Positions 18,356 to 27,580 are shown, counted from the first letter of the stretch. The stretch is 64,000 bases of DNA from Bosea vestrisii (GCF_030144325.1 NZ_CP126307.1:3393001-3457000); one strand, 5' to 3'. Numbers and translations: made by a program. The notes: generated from the letters alone by a model not told the origin.

Positions 18356-19197
18356 GCGCGGCGGCATCGGGGGCCAAGATCGTGCCGCTCGCGCCCCAGG
18401 CCACAGCCATCGACGCACACGCCAGGTTGCGCGGCGTCACCCGGGTCTTCGAACTGCCGAAATCGACCCTGCATGCGCTTGGCCCGATCGATCTCGATCT
18501 CGCCAAGGGCGAGTTCTTCTCGGTGGTCGGTCCGTCCGGCTGCGGCAAGTCGACCCTGCTCGATATTCTTGCCGGCCTGAGCGAGCCACAAGCTGGCACG
18601 GCCGAGTTCGAGGGCAAGCCGATCAGGGGTGTGCCTGATGGTGTCGGCGTCGTTTTCCAGGAGGACGCGTCGTTTCCCTGGCTCAGCGTACGCGACAATG
18701 TCGCCTTCGGGCTGAGGCGTGCCGGCGTGGATCCGGCTGAGATCGCCAGGCGGGTCGATTATGCCGTTGGCTTCATGGGGCTGAAGGACTTCGCCGGCTC
18801 CTATCCGGCGCAGCTCTCCGGCGGCATGCGCCAGCGGGTTTGCATTGCGCGGACGCTTGTGCTGCAGCCCAGATTGATCCTGCTCGACGAGCCCTTCGGC
18901 GCGCTCGACCAGCAGACCCGGCTGCTGATGGGCGACGAATTGCTGCGGCTCTGGCGCGAGACCTCCGCCACCGTGCTGCTCATCACCCACGCGCTCGACG
19001 AAGCCGCGATGCTGTCAGACCGCGTCGGCGTGATGTCGACCCGCCCCGGCACCTTCATCGATTTCGTCGAGACCGGCTGGGAACGAGATCGGGACAGCCG
19101 CGTCGTCTCGACGCCGCATTTCGGCGACATCACCGCCCGGCTCTGGGAAAAGCTGCGCATCGAGGCGCTGAAGATCATGTCGGCCGGAAAGGCCTGA
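18352..19197 (+). CDS. NitT/TauT-type ABC transporter ATP-binding protein
   Basis: 281 residues. Walker A is VGPSGCGKSTLLD, the Q-loop is in VVFQEDASFPWLS (the FPWLS after the Gln is typical of this subfamily), the signature is LSGGMRQRVCIAR, and Walker B is LILLDEPFGALDQQ with ITHALDEA as the H-loop. An extra 45-residue N-terminus precedes the domain. It is coupled to the upstream binding protein and ends 3 bp before the first permease gene. Confidence 0.93.
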   Translation: MSAAASGAKIVPLAPQATAIDAHARLRGVTRVFELPKSTLHALGPIDLDLAKGEFFSVVGPSGCGKSTLLDILAGLSEPQAGTAEFEGKPIRGVPDGVGVVFQEDASFPWLSVRDNVAFGLRRAGVDPAEIARRVDYAVGFMGLKDFAGSYPAQLSGGMRQRVCIARTLVLQPRLILLDEPFGALDQQTRLLMGDELLRLWRETSATVLLITHALDEAAMLSDRVGVMSTRPGTFIDFVETGWERDRDSRVVSTPHFGDITARLWEKLRIEALKIMSAGKA

Positions 19198-19200
19198 ACC

Positions 19201-19947
19201 ATGTCCGAGAAATGGCTGCGCGTCGCGGTCGTCACCGCGATGATCCTGCTGGTCGAGGCGCTCTGCCGCGTCGACGTCATCCCGCGCATGGTGATGATCG
19301 CCCCGTCCGACATGGTCGTCGAGCTCGGCAAGATCCTCGCCTCCGGGCAGTTCTCGGCCGATATCCAGATCACCTTCACCAATATCGCGATCTCGACCGT
19401 GCTCTCGGTGCTGCTCGGTTTCGCGGCCGGGGTGATCATCTACTCGCTGCCGAGCCTGCGCGATGCGATCGAGCCGCTGCTGGCGAGCTATTACGCCGTC
19501 CCGACCTTCGTCTTTTATCCGATCTTCATCACCCTCTTCGGCGTTGGCTCCGCCTCGATCATCGCGATCGCGGTGCTGCTTGCGGTCGTCTCGATGGTCA
19601 CAGCGACGCTGAGCGGGCTCGACCGCATCCCGCGCGTGCTGCGCAAGACCGGCCAGATCTACCGGATGTCACGGATGAAGACCGCGCTGCTGATCGAGCT
19701 GCCGGCAGCGATGCCCTACCTCTTCACCGGGGTGAAGCTCTCGGTCGCCTATTCCTTCATCGGCGTCATCGCCTCGGAGTTCATCCTGTCGGGTGCCGGC
19801 GTCGGCTACGCGATCGCCTATGCCTACAACCTGTTCGAGAACGGGCACATGTACGCGCTGATGCTGCTCGTGCTCATCGTCGTCACCGTCGTCAACACCC
19901 TCCTCAACATTGTCGATCGGCGCCTCCAGGCGCGCCGGCAGCGGTGA
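19201..19947 (+). CDS. ABC transporter permease (BPD_transp_1, NitT/TauT type), first
   Basis: 248 residues with about six membrane helices. The coupling loop shows KTGQIYRMSRMKTALLIELPAAMPY, the EAA motif of this subfamily. It starts 3 bp after the ATPase stop and is followed 4 bp later by a second permease, giving a heterodimeric channel. Confidence 0.9.
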   Translation: MSEKWLRVAVVTAMILLVEALCRVDVIPRMVMIAPSDMVVELGKILASGQFSADIQITFTNIAISTVLSVLLGFAAGVIIYSLPSLRDAIEPLLASYYAVPTFVFYPIFITLFGVGSASIIAIAVLLAVVSMVTATLSGLDRIPRVLRKTGQIYRMSRMKTALLIELPAAMPYLFTGVKLSVAYSFIGVIASEFILSGAGVGYAIAYAYNLFENGHMYALMLLVLIVVTVVNTLLNIVDRRLQARRQR

Positions 19948-19951
19948 CGCC

Positions 19952-20695
19952 ATGACAGCTCTCATGCCACGGTCAGCTGGTACGCTCCTCGTCCTCCTGG
20001 CCCTCATCGTTCTCTGGCAGGGCCTGCATCTGCTGGTCGGCGCCTCTTCGTTGGCCTCGCCGGTACACACGGTCACCAAGCTCGCCGCCCTGCTCGCCAC
20101 CGGCGAGTTCTGGCTCAACGTCTCCGAGACGATGCGCGCCTTCGTCGCCGCCTTCGCGATCTCGCTTGCCGGCGGCATCACGCTCGGCATCGTGCTCGGC
20201 GTCCGCAAGCTCGCCGGCAATGTCGCCGAGCCGATCCTGACGACGCTCTATTCGATTCCGAAGGTCGTGCTTTATCCGCTGGTGCTGCTCTGCTTTGGCC
20301 TCGGCATCTCCGCCAAGATCGCTTTCGGCGTGATGCACGGGCTGATCCCGATCACGCTGTTCTCGATGAACGCCATCCGCCAGATGAAGCCGGTCTATCG
20401 CCGGACGTCGCAGGTGATGCGGCTCTCGGCCTCGCAGAACGCCTTCACCGTGATCATGCCGGCGATCCTGCCCGAGATCATTTCCGGCGTCCGGCTCGGC
20501 TTTTCGCTGACGCTGCTCGGCGTGCTGATCGGCGAGATGTTCGCTTCGCAGCGCGGCCTCGGCTTCATGCTGACCAGCGCCATCAATATCGGCCAGATCG
20601 ACACGATCATGGCGATCGCGCTGCTGCTGACCGTCTTCGCCGTCACCTGCAACGCCTTGATGATGCGCTTCGACCGGCGTCTGACACACCGCTAA
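19952..20695 (+). CDS. ABC transporter permease (BPD_transp_1, NitT/TauT type), second
   Basis: 247 residues from the ATG at 19952; an in-frame upstream start would overlap the first permease and lacks support. About six helices are present, with the coupling loop RRTSQVMRLSASQNAFTVIMP. Having two different permease genes is less usual for this class, which often uses a homodimer. It closes the four-gene operon. Confidence 0.9.
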   Translation: MTALMPRSAGTLLVLLALIVLWQGLHLLVGASSLASPVHTVTKLAALLATGEFWLNVSETMRAFVAAFAISLAGGITLGIVLGVRKLAGNVAEPILTTLYSIPKVVLYPLVLLCFGLGISAKIAFGVMHGLIPITLFSMNAIRQMKPVYRRTSQVMRLSASQNAFTVIMPAILPEIISGVRLGFSLTLLGVLIGEMFASQRGLGFMLTSAINIGQIDTIMAIALLLTVFAVTCNALMMRFDRRLTHR

Positions 20696-20712
20696 AGCGC
20701 CTTCCGGCGCTT
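20696..20712 (+). terminator. weak hairpin after the ABC importer operon
   Basis: AAGCGC (20696-20701) and GCGCTT (20707-20712) pair around a 5-nt loop immediately after the stop codon. No T-run follows, so it may only be a 3' stabilising hairpin. Confidence 0.35.
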
Positions 20713-20790
20713 GCGCCGATCGTGCCAGTCATGCAGGCTGCGGCGGACTCATCCCGCTCGCCGCAGCCTGCGCGCCGCACTGGAAAACCC

Positions 20791-21057
20791 ATGAACCTCT
20801 ATCATTTCGGCGCCACCGCCGTTCTCGTCGCCCTGCTCGGCGGCTGCGTCTCGCGCGAGGAGCCCATCGGCGTCTCGGAGCCCGCTCCGGTGCGGACTCG
20901 CGTCGTGCGGTCCGCGCCACCGCCGGATGGCGGCACGCTCGATCTCGGCCTGCCTCCGGCTCGCGAGGGCGGGCCCGCCTATGTCCGCTCCGGCATCAAC
21001 AGCACGACCCGGCAGACCGACTTTTATGGCAGCGGCGTCCTACCGCAGGGCTTCTGA
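20791..21057 (+). CDS. small lipoprotein of unknown function
   Basis: 88 residues from the ATG at 20791; the frame is open upstream, but this ATG begins the signal peptide. MNLYHFGATAVLVALLGGC ends in lipobox LGGC with Cys19. The mature part is proline-rich and without a recognised domain, ending TTRQTDFYGSGVLPQGF. It is probably a periplasmic or outer-membrane anchored small protein. It lies on the same strand as the ABC operon but 95 bp away. Confidence 0.65.
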   Translation: MNLYHFGATAVLVALLGGCVSREEPIGVSEPAPVRTRVVRSAPPPDGGTLDLGLPPAREGGPAYVRSGINSTTRQTDFYGSGVLPQGF

Positions 21058-21106
21058 GGGCGGCCGCGTGCGGCATGCATTCCGGAGGCTGTGAATCCGT
21101 CTCCTC

Positions 21107-21142
21107 CGTCATGGTCGGGCTCGTCCCGACCATCCACGTCTT
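21107..21142. repeat. dispersed palindrome, same family as 10225-10260
   Basis: CGTCATGGTCGGGCTCGTCC and the following 16 bases match the reverse complement of 10225-10260 with one mismatch over 36 bp. It carries an internal hairpin (GGTCGGG/CCCGACC). It lies after the small lipoprotein gene, where a transcript end would be expected. Confidence 0.8.
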
Positions 21143-21234
21143 TGCTGGTCGCGTGCGGTGCCCAAGACGTGGACAGGCCGAAGTTCCCGTAGAAGCTCGA
21201 CGGAGCGGAGTTTGCCGAAAGCCGCCCGGCTCGG

Positions 21235-21364
21235 CATCGACGCTATCCACGACCAGGTGGTTATGAAACAGCGCGAAGCCGGCTTGCTCGGCGATTTCCC
21301 GCGCAATCGTTAGCTTTCCCGAGACGACCGGACCGTAAATGAAGACGAGTTGCCTGGCGGCGGA
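21235..21364 (-). pseudogene. fragment of a P-loop kinase-like protein
   Basis: Reading on the minus strand from 21364 gives QLVFIYGPVVSGKLTIAREI followed by AEQAGFALFHNHLVVD. That is the start of an AAA/shikimate-kinase-like P-loop protein with an atypical Walker A (GPVVSGKLT). The fragment has no start codon in frame (TAA lies just upstream) and homology stops near 21235, so only about 43 codons remain. This is a dead remnant. From 21365 to 21607 I see no gene. Confidence 0.65.
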
Positions 21365-21607
21365 TTAGCATTGAAGACGTCAGCAATCCACCGTGTTGAA
21401 GAATCCGGCGGGCCGTGAGTCGCGGCCAGGTCTTCAGCTGGTCCATCGGGAACAATGGGCGGGCCGCGATGTTCGTGGAGAATCCGCACTTTTGCTTTGA
21501 GTGCGAAGCCATAAGCCGAGGCGGCGTAGAACGCAGCGATAAAAGCTTGGAGCTCGCTCGGAACTAATTTTGCGCCTGACCCCTGCTCATGCCCAAGCGA
21601 GGATCCA

Positions 21608-22801
21608 GTGTCGTATCGGCCGAGCCTCGACTGGTTGAACTTCTTGCTGGCCGACCTAAGGGGTGGCCTTGGACCCTACGTCAACGTGTTTCTGCTAACG
21701 GAGGCCGGCTGGGATCAGGCGACGATCGGCGCTCTCATGACCGCAAGCGGGCTGATCGGTATTGCGTTTCATGCACCGATCGGCGCCCTGATCGATGGTA
21801 CCCGCGCCAAGCGGGCTCTCATTATTGGCGGTGCCTGGGCGCTGGCGCTGTTGGGAGTCGCGATTGTGACTTTCCCAACGCTCAGCGTTGTCTTCGTAGC
21901 GGATGTCACTATGGCGCTATTGGGCGCGGTGTTCGCGCCGACAGTCGCCGCCATCACACTTGGTCTGTTCGGGTCTCGCGGCGTCGCCGCCCAGCTCGGC
22001 CGCAACGCCGTATTCGACCGTTTCGGCAATTTGTTTATCGCCGCGCTAGCAGGGGTGGTCGGCACCTACTTCGGGCAACGCGGGGTTTTTTATATGCTTC
22101 CGCTATTCGCCGCGCTGACGACGATTGCGGTCCTTTCAATTCCGCCACATGCCATCGATCATGAACTGGCTCGCGGTCTTGAGGAGACCGATCACAGTCG
22201 GAGCCGCCCCTACGGCTGGCGGCAGTTATTTGCCGAGAGACCTTTCGTGGTGTTGGCACTCGGGACTGCCCTGTTCCATTTCGCCAATGCCCCGATGCTG
22301 GCCCTCGCGAGCCAGAAACTGGCGCTCGAGGCAAAAGGCTTCGAGTCAGCCGTGACCTCAGCAGCGATCATCGTCGCCCAGCTCGCGACGATCCCGATGG
22401 CCTTCCTGGTCATGCGGGCCAATCTGATCGGCGGGAGGACCCTGCTTATTTTGGCCTTCGCCGCCGTGCCGCTGCGCGGCATCCTGTTTGCCCTTGTCGA
22501 CGATCCCTACTGGATGATCGGCTTCCAGCTGCTCGACGGGGTGGGAGCCGGACTATTCGACGTCTTGCTGCCGCTGGTTCTTCTCGGCGCCGTCCAGGGC
22601 AGCGGTCGTTACAACCTAGCCCGCGGCATCATCGGCACGATTCAGGGCGTCGGCGGAGCATCGAGTTACGTGTTTGCCGGCAGCCTCGTCGTCTGGGCCG
22701 GATACAGTGTCGCTTTTGCCGTCTTGTCCGGTGTGGCGTTGGTCGCCCTTGTTCTGATGATGGTGGCCATGCCCGAAACGGTTCCCAAAGCCCAAGCTTA
22801 A
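21608..22801 (+). CDS. MFS transporter
   Basis: 397 residues from a GTG at 21608, with AGCGAGG upstream. Twelve hydrophobic segments can be followed. The loop after helix 2 carries GALIDGTRAKRALIIGG (a variant of the MFS motif A). N-terminal YRPSLDWLNFLLADLRGGLGP resembles a subgroup of uncharacterised MFS proteins. The substrate is unknown. It leads a same-strand set with a GT4 glycosyltransferase and a glycogen-debranching-like enzyme, which could mean a sugar or oligosaccharide is moved, but this is inference. Confidence 0.85.
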   Translation: MSYRPSLDWLNFLLADLRGGLGPYVNVFLLTEAGWDQATIGALMTASGLIGIAFHAPIGALIDGTRAKRALIIGGAWALALLGVAIVTFPTLSVVFVADVTMALLGAVFAPTVAAITLGLFGSRGVAAQLGRNAVFDRFGNLFIAALAGVVGTYFGQRGVFYMLPLFAALTTIAVLSIPPHAIDHELARGLEETDHSRSRPYGWRQLFAERPFVVLALGTALFHFANAPMLALASQKLALEAKGFESAVTSAAIIVAQLATIPMAFLVMRANLIGGRTLLILAFAAVPLRGILFALVDDPYWMIGFQLLDGVGAGLFDVLLPLVLLGAVQGSGRYNLARGIIGTIQGVGGASSYVFAGSLVVWAGYSVAFAVLSGVALVALVLMMVAMPETVPKAQA

Positions 22802-22896
22802 AAAAGCTTCACCGGCACCTGATTTCGAACTTTTCGGCAGAATCGGCGTTGCTTGCAGGCTTGAGTTTGGTGGCGTTTGGGGGCCGGAGAAATGGA

Positions 22897-23949
22897 ATGC
22901 GGATCGCGCAGGTTGCACCGCTGGCGGAGTCAGTTCCACCGAAGATGTACGGGGGCACGGAGCGCGTCGCGTCGTGGCTCACCGAAGAACTCGTTCGGCA
23001 AGGACATCAGGTTACGCTCTTCGCGTCGGGCGATTCAACCACCTCCGCCGAACTGGTATCGTGCGCCCCGCAAGGCCTGCGGCTTGCGGGCATTCGCGAT
23101 CATACCGCGAGCCATCTTGCCATGCTTGCCAAGGTGTTAGACCAGGCGTCGGCGTTCGATATCATCCATTTCCATCTCGATCTGCTGCAGCATGCATTAT
23201 TCCGCGATCTCGCCCATAAATGCGTGACAACGCTGCATGGCCGCCTGGACCTGCCGGATTTTCTCCCAGTCTACCGAACTTTTCCGAAGATGCCCCTGAT
23301 CTCGATTTCGGATTGTCAGCGCCAACCGATGCCGGACACGGCGAACTGGTTGGCGACGGTCCATCATGGACTGGGCCCCGGCTTGTGCCCGTTCGATAAT
23401 CAGGGCGGGGACTATCTGGCATTCCTCGGGCGCATCACGCCCGAAAAGCGGCCGGATCGCGCGATTGAGATCGCCAAGCAGGCCGGCATGCCTCTCAAGC
23501 TCGCCGCAAAGGTCGACCCGGTCGATGCCGACTATTTCAGAACCGAAATCAAGCCGCTGCTCGATCATCCCCTGATCGAATTTATTGGTGAGATCGACGA
23601 AGCAGAAAAGGCAGCATTTCTTGGTGGAGCGCGGGCCCTCCTTTTCCCGATCGATTGGCCCGAGCCCTTCGGGCTCGTTATGATCGAAGCCATGTCGGCG
23701 GGAACACCGGTCATCGCCTGGCGTAATGGGTCTGTGCCCGAAGTGGTCCAAGACGGCGTGTCCGGAATCATCGTCGACACCATGGCTGAAGCGGTCGCCG
23801 CCGCCCATCGCAGCGCGATAATAGACCGCCTCCAGGTGCGGCAGTATTTCGAAAGCCATTTTACCGCGGCGAGGATGGCGAGCGACTATCTCGACGCATT
23901 TGACCGTCTGCTGGCTTCATCACGAGAACCGCGCAGGGCCGCAGAATAG
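22897..23949 (+). CDS. GT4 family glycosyltransferase
   Basis: 350 residues from the ATG at 22897 (GGAGA just upstream). The GT-B fold shows the acceptor-side motif PPKMYGGTERVASWL near the N-terminus and the donor-side E-x7-E motif in WPEPFGLVMIEAMSAGTPVI, followed by GSVPEVV. It is cytoplasmic. It probably transfers a hexose from a nucleotide sugar; the acceptor cannot be told. It lies 95 bp after the MFS gene and 55 bp before the debranching-like gene. Confidence 0.88.
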   Translation: MRIAQVAPLAESVPPKMYGGTERVASWLTEELVRQGHQVTLFASGDSTTSAELVSCAPQGLRLAGIRDHTASHLAMLAKVLDQASAFDIIHFHLDLLQHALFRDLAHKCVTTLHGRLDLPDFLPVYRTFPKMPLISISDCQRQPMPDTANWLATVHHGLGPGLCPFDNQGGDYLAFLGRITPEKRPDRAIEIAKQAGMPLKLAAKVDPVDADYFRTEIKPLLDHPLIEFIGEIDEAEKAAFLGGARALLFPIDWPEPFGLVMIEAMSAGTPVIAWRNGSVPEVVQDGVSGIIVDTMAEAVAAAHRSAIIDRLQVRQYFESHFTAARMASDYLDAFDRLLASSREPRRAAE

Positions 23950-24004
23950 ACGCAGAGCCATGGCCCAATCGGTTCGAACCTGATCCCCGCAGAGGAGCAG
24001 TCGG

Positions 24005-26254
24005 ATGGATGAGCTCAGCGTCGCTCCAAGCGAGCGCGAAATTCCGCCTCCGCACGAACGATCGGCCGATCATGCCCTCGATGCGCACCCGTCGCTCGTC
24101 GATCGCCCACTGCGTACTTTGAAATCCGGCGACGCCTTCGCGGTGCTCGATAGCTATGGTGACATGGGGACCACCGCGGACACCTCGGAAGGGCTATTCT
24201 GCAACGACACCAGGCACCTTTCGCGGCTGCAGCTGTTCTTCGAAGACAAGCGCCCCCTTCTGCTCAGCTCGGTGATCCAGGACGATAACGTGTCCTTGAC
24301 CGTGGACCTGGCCAATCCAGAGATTACGCGAGCGGATGGAACAACGATGATTCCCCGCGATGCCATCGCTATTGAGCGGACGAAATTTCTCTGGAATTCG
24401 GTCTGTTACGAGCGGATCGGATTGCGCAATTTCGACCGTCTGCCGCATGAATTCAGGCTGACCTTGCGCTTCGCGGCGGATTTTCGCGACCTCTTTGAAG
24501 TCAGGGGAATGAAGCGGGCGCGTCGCGGCGAAATGGAAACGAACGTCGCTTCGAACATCATGCGCTTCGCCTATCGCGGGCTCGACGACAGAATCCGCAG
24601 AACGGTCCTTCGCTTTAGCCCCGAACCGGTGCAGGTGACGAAAGATTGCGCCTCGTTCCGGTTCGTTCTCAAGCCTGGCGAGCGAGCCTCGCTTCTCGTG
24701 GCCGTCGCCTGCGATCTGGTCGATGCCCAGAGCCGGGACGCGTCACCTATCCAGAACGCGTCCGGGGTGCCGGCTCAAGGCTTTGCCAAGGCCTATCAGG
24801 ATGCTCGCCGGGATTTGCGCGCGCTGACGTCGAACATTACCAAGGTCGAATCGACGAATGCCCTCTTCACAGACCTGATCACGCGCTCGACTTCGGACCT
24901 TTATACGCTGATGACGCGCAGCTCCGAGGGCATCTATCCCTATGCCGGTATTCCGTGGTTTTCGACGATGTTCGGGCGCGACGGAATCATCACCGCCATG
25001 ATGCTGCTCTGGGCCGATCCGGCGGTGGCACGGGGTGTCCTGCTGCAATTGGCCAAAGCCCAGGCCCTCACGACCGATCCCGAAGCCGACGCGCAGCCCG
25101 GCAAGATCCTGCACGAACGGCGCAGCGGTGAGATGGCCAATCTCGGCGAGGTGCCCTTCGGATTCTACTATGGCTCCGTGGACGCCACTCCGCTCTTTAT
25201 CATGTTAGCGGGGCAGTATTTCGAGCGCACCGGCGATCTCGCCACGATCGAGCGACTTTGGGAACATATCCAGGGGGCGCTTCAGTGGTGCGATACTTTC
25301 GGCGATCGCGACGGCGATGGCTTCGTCGAATATTACCGCGAGACGGATAAAGGCCTGGCCAATCAGGGCTGGAAGGACAGTCACGACTCGATCTCCCATG
25401 CCGACGGGTCCCTCGCCCAAGGCCCGATCGCGCTGGTCGAGGTGCAGGCCTATGTCTACGCCGCCAAGCGGGCGGCAGCGACGATGGCGGGAGCCATGGG
25501 GCTTATCGATCGCGCGATTGAGCTCGAGCAGGCAGCGTCTACTCTGCGGGAGAAGTTTGATCGCGCCTTCTGGTGCGAGGAGATCGGCTCCTACGCGCTG
25601 GCGCTCGATGGTGACAAGCGGCCTTGTCGCGTGCGGGCATCGAACGCTGGGCATGCCTTGTTCGCCGGCATTGCTCTGCCTGAGCGCGCGGCCAAAGTCG
25701 CTGCGACCTTGATGAGTGAAGGCAGCTTCGGCGGCTGGGGAATCCGGACACTGAATGCCGGCGAGATCCGCTACAACCCAATGTCCTATCACAATGGTTC
25801 GGTGTGGCCGCACGACAATGCCCTCATCGCGCTGGGCTTCGCCAAGTATGGCTTAAAGCCCGAAGCAGCACGGCTGTTTGAGGCGACCTTCGATGCGTCG
25901 ACCTATCAGGACCAGCAACGCTTGCCGGAGCTATTCTGCGGCTTCCTGAGAAGGCGCCGACGCGGGCCGACCGCATATCCGGTCGCCTGCTCGCCCCAGG
26001 CCTGGGCAGCGGCAGCCCCCTTTGCGATGCTGGCTGCCTGTCTGGGGCTGGAACTGCCGGCGGCCACCAACGAGATCAAGTTGATCGACCCGGTCCTCCC
26101 GTCGTTTCTCGACGACATTACGCTTCGAGGTCTGAAACTGGCTCGCTCCCAGTTCGACTTGCGCGTGCATCGGCACAAAAACGACGTGACCATCAACGTC
26201 CTGAAGCGATGGGCGGAGAGCGACGCCAGTGTCCTGATGATGAAGACGCGATAG
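24005..26254 (+). CDS. glycogen debranching-like amylo-alpha-1,6-glucosidase
   Basis: 749 residues. The N-terminal beta domain of this family (residues about 35-235) begins LKSGDAFAVLDSYGDMG and contains EGLFCNDTRHLSRLQL. The C-terminal (alpha/alpha)6 barrel (about 290-710) has AGIPWFSTMFGRDGIITAMM and MSYHNGSVWPHDNALIA, the two strongest signatures of GH63/GDE-type enzymes. There is no signal peptide, so it is cytoplasmic. It hydrolyses alpha-1,6 or short alpha-glucan linkages. With the GT4 and MFS genes it forms a probable alpha-glucan or stress-sugar unit. Confidence 0.88.
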   Translation: MDELSVAPSEREIPPPHERSADHALDAHPSLVDRPLRTLKSGDAFAVLDSYGDMGTTADTSEGLFCNDTRHLSRLQLFFEDKRPLLLSSVIQDDNVSLTVDLANPEITRADGTTMIPRDAIAIERTKFLWNSVCYERIGLRNFDRLPHEFRLTLRFAADFRDLFEVRGMKRARRGEMETNVASNIMRFAYRGLDDRIRRTVLRFSPEPVQVTKDCASFRFVLKPGERASLLVAVACDLVDAQSRDASPIQNASGVPAQGFAKAYQDARRDLRALTSNITKVESTNALFTDLITRSTSDLYTLMTRSSEGIYPYAGIPWFSTMFGRDGIITAMMLLWADPAVARGVLLQLAKAQALTTDPEADAQPGKILHERRSGEMANLGEVPFGFYYGSVDATPLFIMLAGQYFERTGDLATIERLWEHIQGALQWCDTFGDRDGDGFVEYYRETDKGLANQGWKDSHDSISHADGSLAQGPIALVEVQAYVYAAKRAAATMAGAMGLIDRAIELEQAASTLREKFDRAFWCEEIGSYALALDGDKRPCRVRASNAGHALFAGIALPERAAKVAATLMSEGSFGGWGIRTLNAGEIRYNPMSYHNGSVWPHDNALIALGFAKYGLKPEAARLFEATFDASTYQDQQRLPELFCGFLRRRRRGPTAYPVACSPQAWAAAAPFAMLAACLGLELPAATNEIKLIDPVLPSFLDDITLRGLKLARSQFDLRVHRHKNDVTINVLKRWAESDASVLMMKTR

Positions 26255-26278
26255 CCTCGCAGGCGCGGCGATAGCGGC

Positions 26279-26436
26279 CAGGTCGCGGCCGCGGTCCGAG
26301 CCTGCATCGAGCAGTTCGGCACGATCGACATCCTCGTCAACAATGTCGGTGGTTCCGCCGCAGGGGGCGCGGTGACGCTGAGCAAGGGCGCTGGCGCGCC
26401 CAGCTCGACTTCAATCTGACCAGCGTCTTCGCAACT
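26279..26436 (+). pseudogene. fragment of a short-chain dehydrogenase (SDR)
   Basis: The first frame reads AAVRACIEQFGTIDILVNNV then GG, the NNxG region of a classical SDR. From 26392 the homology continues in another frame as WRAQLDFNLTSVFAT. Both the Rossmann N-terminus and the catalytic YxxxK are missing, and the two parts are out of frame. It is a decayed remnant just after the debranching-like gene. Confidence 0.7.
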
Positions 26437-26491
26437 CGGTCGATGGATGGAACTTGGCCGGCGGCGGGTTCGTTGGGATGGGACGTCGTTC

Positions 26492-26698
26492 TTAATCATC
26501 CTTGGACGGCCGGCCCGGGTCGAGAGCGCTCGATGACTCCGAAGGCTTCCGCTCGCCTTTGGAACTGCGCGGCGGCGGCCCTTCATTTCCACGCGGCTCA
26601 TTGGCTGTCTGTGTGCCGAATCCGGGACGTGGCCGGCTATCTGAGGCCCTACGTGGCTGGCCAACCGTATCGTCGTGCTTTGGCTTGCGACTGCTCAT
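26492..26698 (-). CDS. small disordered basic protein
   Basis: 68 residues from an ATG at 26698 with a near-perfect Shine-Dalgarno (AAGGGAGG) at good spacing. Composition is almost all polar: Arg/Lys, Ser, Pro, Gly and Asp, with no hydrophobic core, so it should be intrinsically disordered. I do not recognise a family. The strong ribosome site is the main reason to believe it is expressed. Confidence 0.5.
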   Translation of the reverse strand: MSSRKPKHDDTVGQPRRASDSRPRPGFGTQTANEPRGNEGPPPRSSKGERKPSESSSALDPGRPSKDD

Positions 26699-26852
26699 GG
26701 CATCCTCCCTTATTGTTCTGTCTCGCTGAGCTCGCGGGTTTAATGCCGGCCGCACGCGAAGGTTCCGAACGCTGTTAGGTATGTCGCGTTATGGGCGGAA
26801 CACAGCGGCGCGCGAAAGGTTGCGCTCAAACAGCCAACTAGTGAGAACCATC

Positions 26853-27215
26853 ATGCTCAGCACTCCAGAGGTCGGCTTCGGCGGACGCCCCATCCTGAAT
26901 TCCGACGATTGCCTGACCGCAGAGGCGCGGATCGCCAGGCTGGCTATCGCACCTGAGGGTTCTGACGAGGAGGCGGAAAGGGTTGGGCTGATCGATGCCG
27001 TCAATGCCTATCGGCTGAAGCAGGATTCTCCCGCAACGGCAGCCATGACCAATCCAATCAGCTCGCTGGAGCAGTATGAGGCGGCGACACAAAGAGTGGC
27101 GGATCTCGCCAATTATGCCGAGGGTACGCCGCAGGCTGACGAGCTCGGCAGACTGGTTGCCGATATCCGAGCCTGGGAGGAAGCGAAGCAGGACAACGCG
27201 CCGCAGCGGCAATGA
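26853..27215 (+). CDS. hypothetical protein with a HigA N-terminal-like helix pair
   Basis: 120 residues from the ATG at 26853; an in-frame start at 26781 is possible. The C-terminal half (SSLEQYEAATQRVADLANYA then EGTPQADELGRLVADIRAWE) resembles the N-terminal segment that precedes the helix-turn-helix in HigA-type antitoxins, but no HTH follows and no toxin gene is adjacent. Function is unknown. Confidence 0.55.
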   Translation: MLSTPEVGFGGRPILNSDDCLTAEARIARLAIAPEGSDEEAERVGLIDAVNAYRLKQDSPATAAMTNPISSLEQYEAATQRVADLANYAEGTPQADELGRLVADIRAWEEAKQDNAPQRQ

Positions 27216-27580
27216 GAACCGCTCCTCAAGCTTGCTACGACTTCGACAATCGCCGCACGTTGGCTCGCATCTTGCGCCGGTAGGCTTTAACGACAGCGCG
27301 TGCCCGAACTCGTCTCCGAGGAGGTCGCCCTCAAATCCGGCTTCAAGCTCGACCAGGCCGCCCCGATCGCGACCGTCGACATGTCGTCCTCGACGGCCGC
27401 GGGATGCTGCTGCTCGCGATCGTCGCCGGGCTCGCGCTTGGAAAGCCGCTGGGACTGCGCGGAGGTTCGCTTCCTGGCGGGCCGATTGATTCGAAAGGAG
27501 AGGCCCAGATCGGACCGCCCGCTTGCCGGCGGATTTCCAGAAATTCGGGATGATCTTCGGCGCGGCTGTTGCCGATTGTG
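27216..27580. other. 365-bp stretch without a recognisable gene
   Basis: Frames on both strands are short and show no domain. A hydrophobic reading near 27395-27460 (GMLLLAIVAGLALGKPLGL) resembles a membrane helix of a transporter and could be a fossil, but it is too short to name. Confidence 0.4.

Noticed and set aside
26853..27215. Toxin-antitoxin system based on the HigA-like segment
   Set aside because: No helix-turn-helix and no toxin gene on either side.
27300..27480. Possible NhaA- or transporter-like helix remnant
   Set aside because: One hydrophobic stretch of about 20 residues is too little to name a gene.
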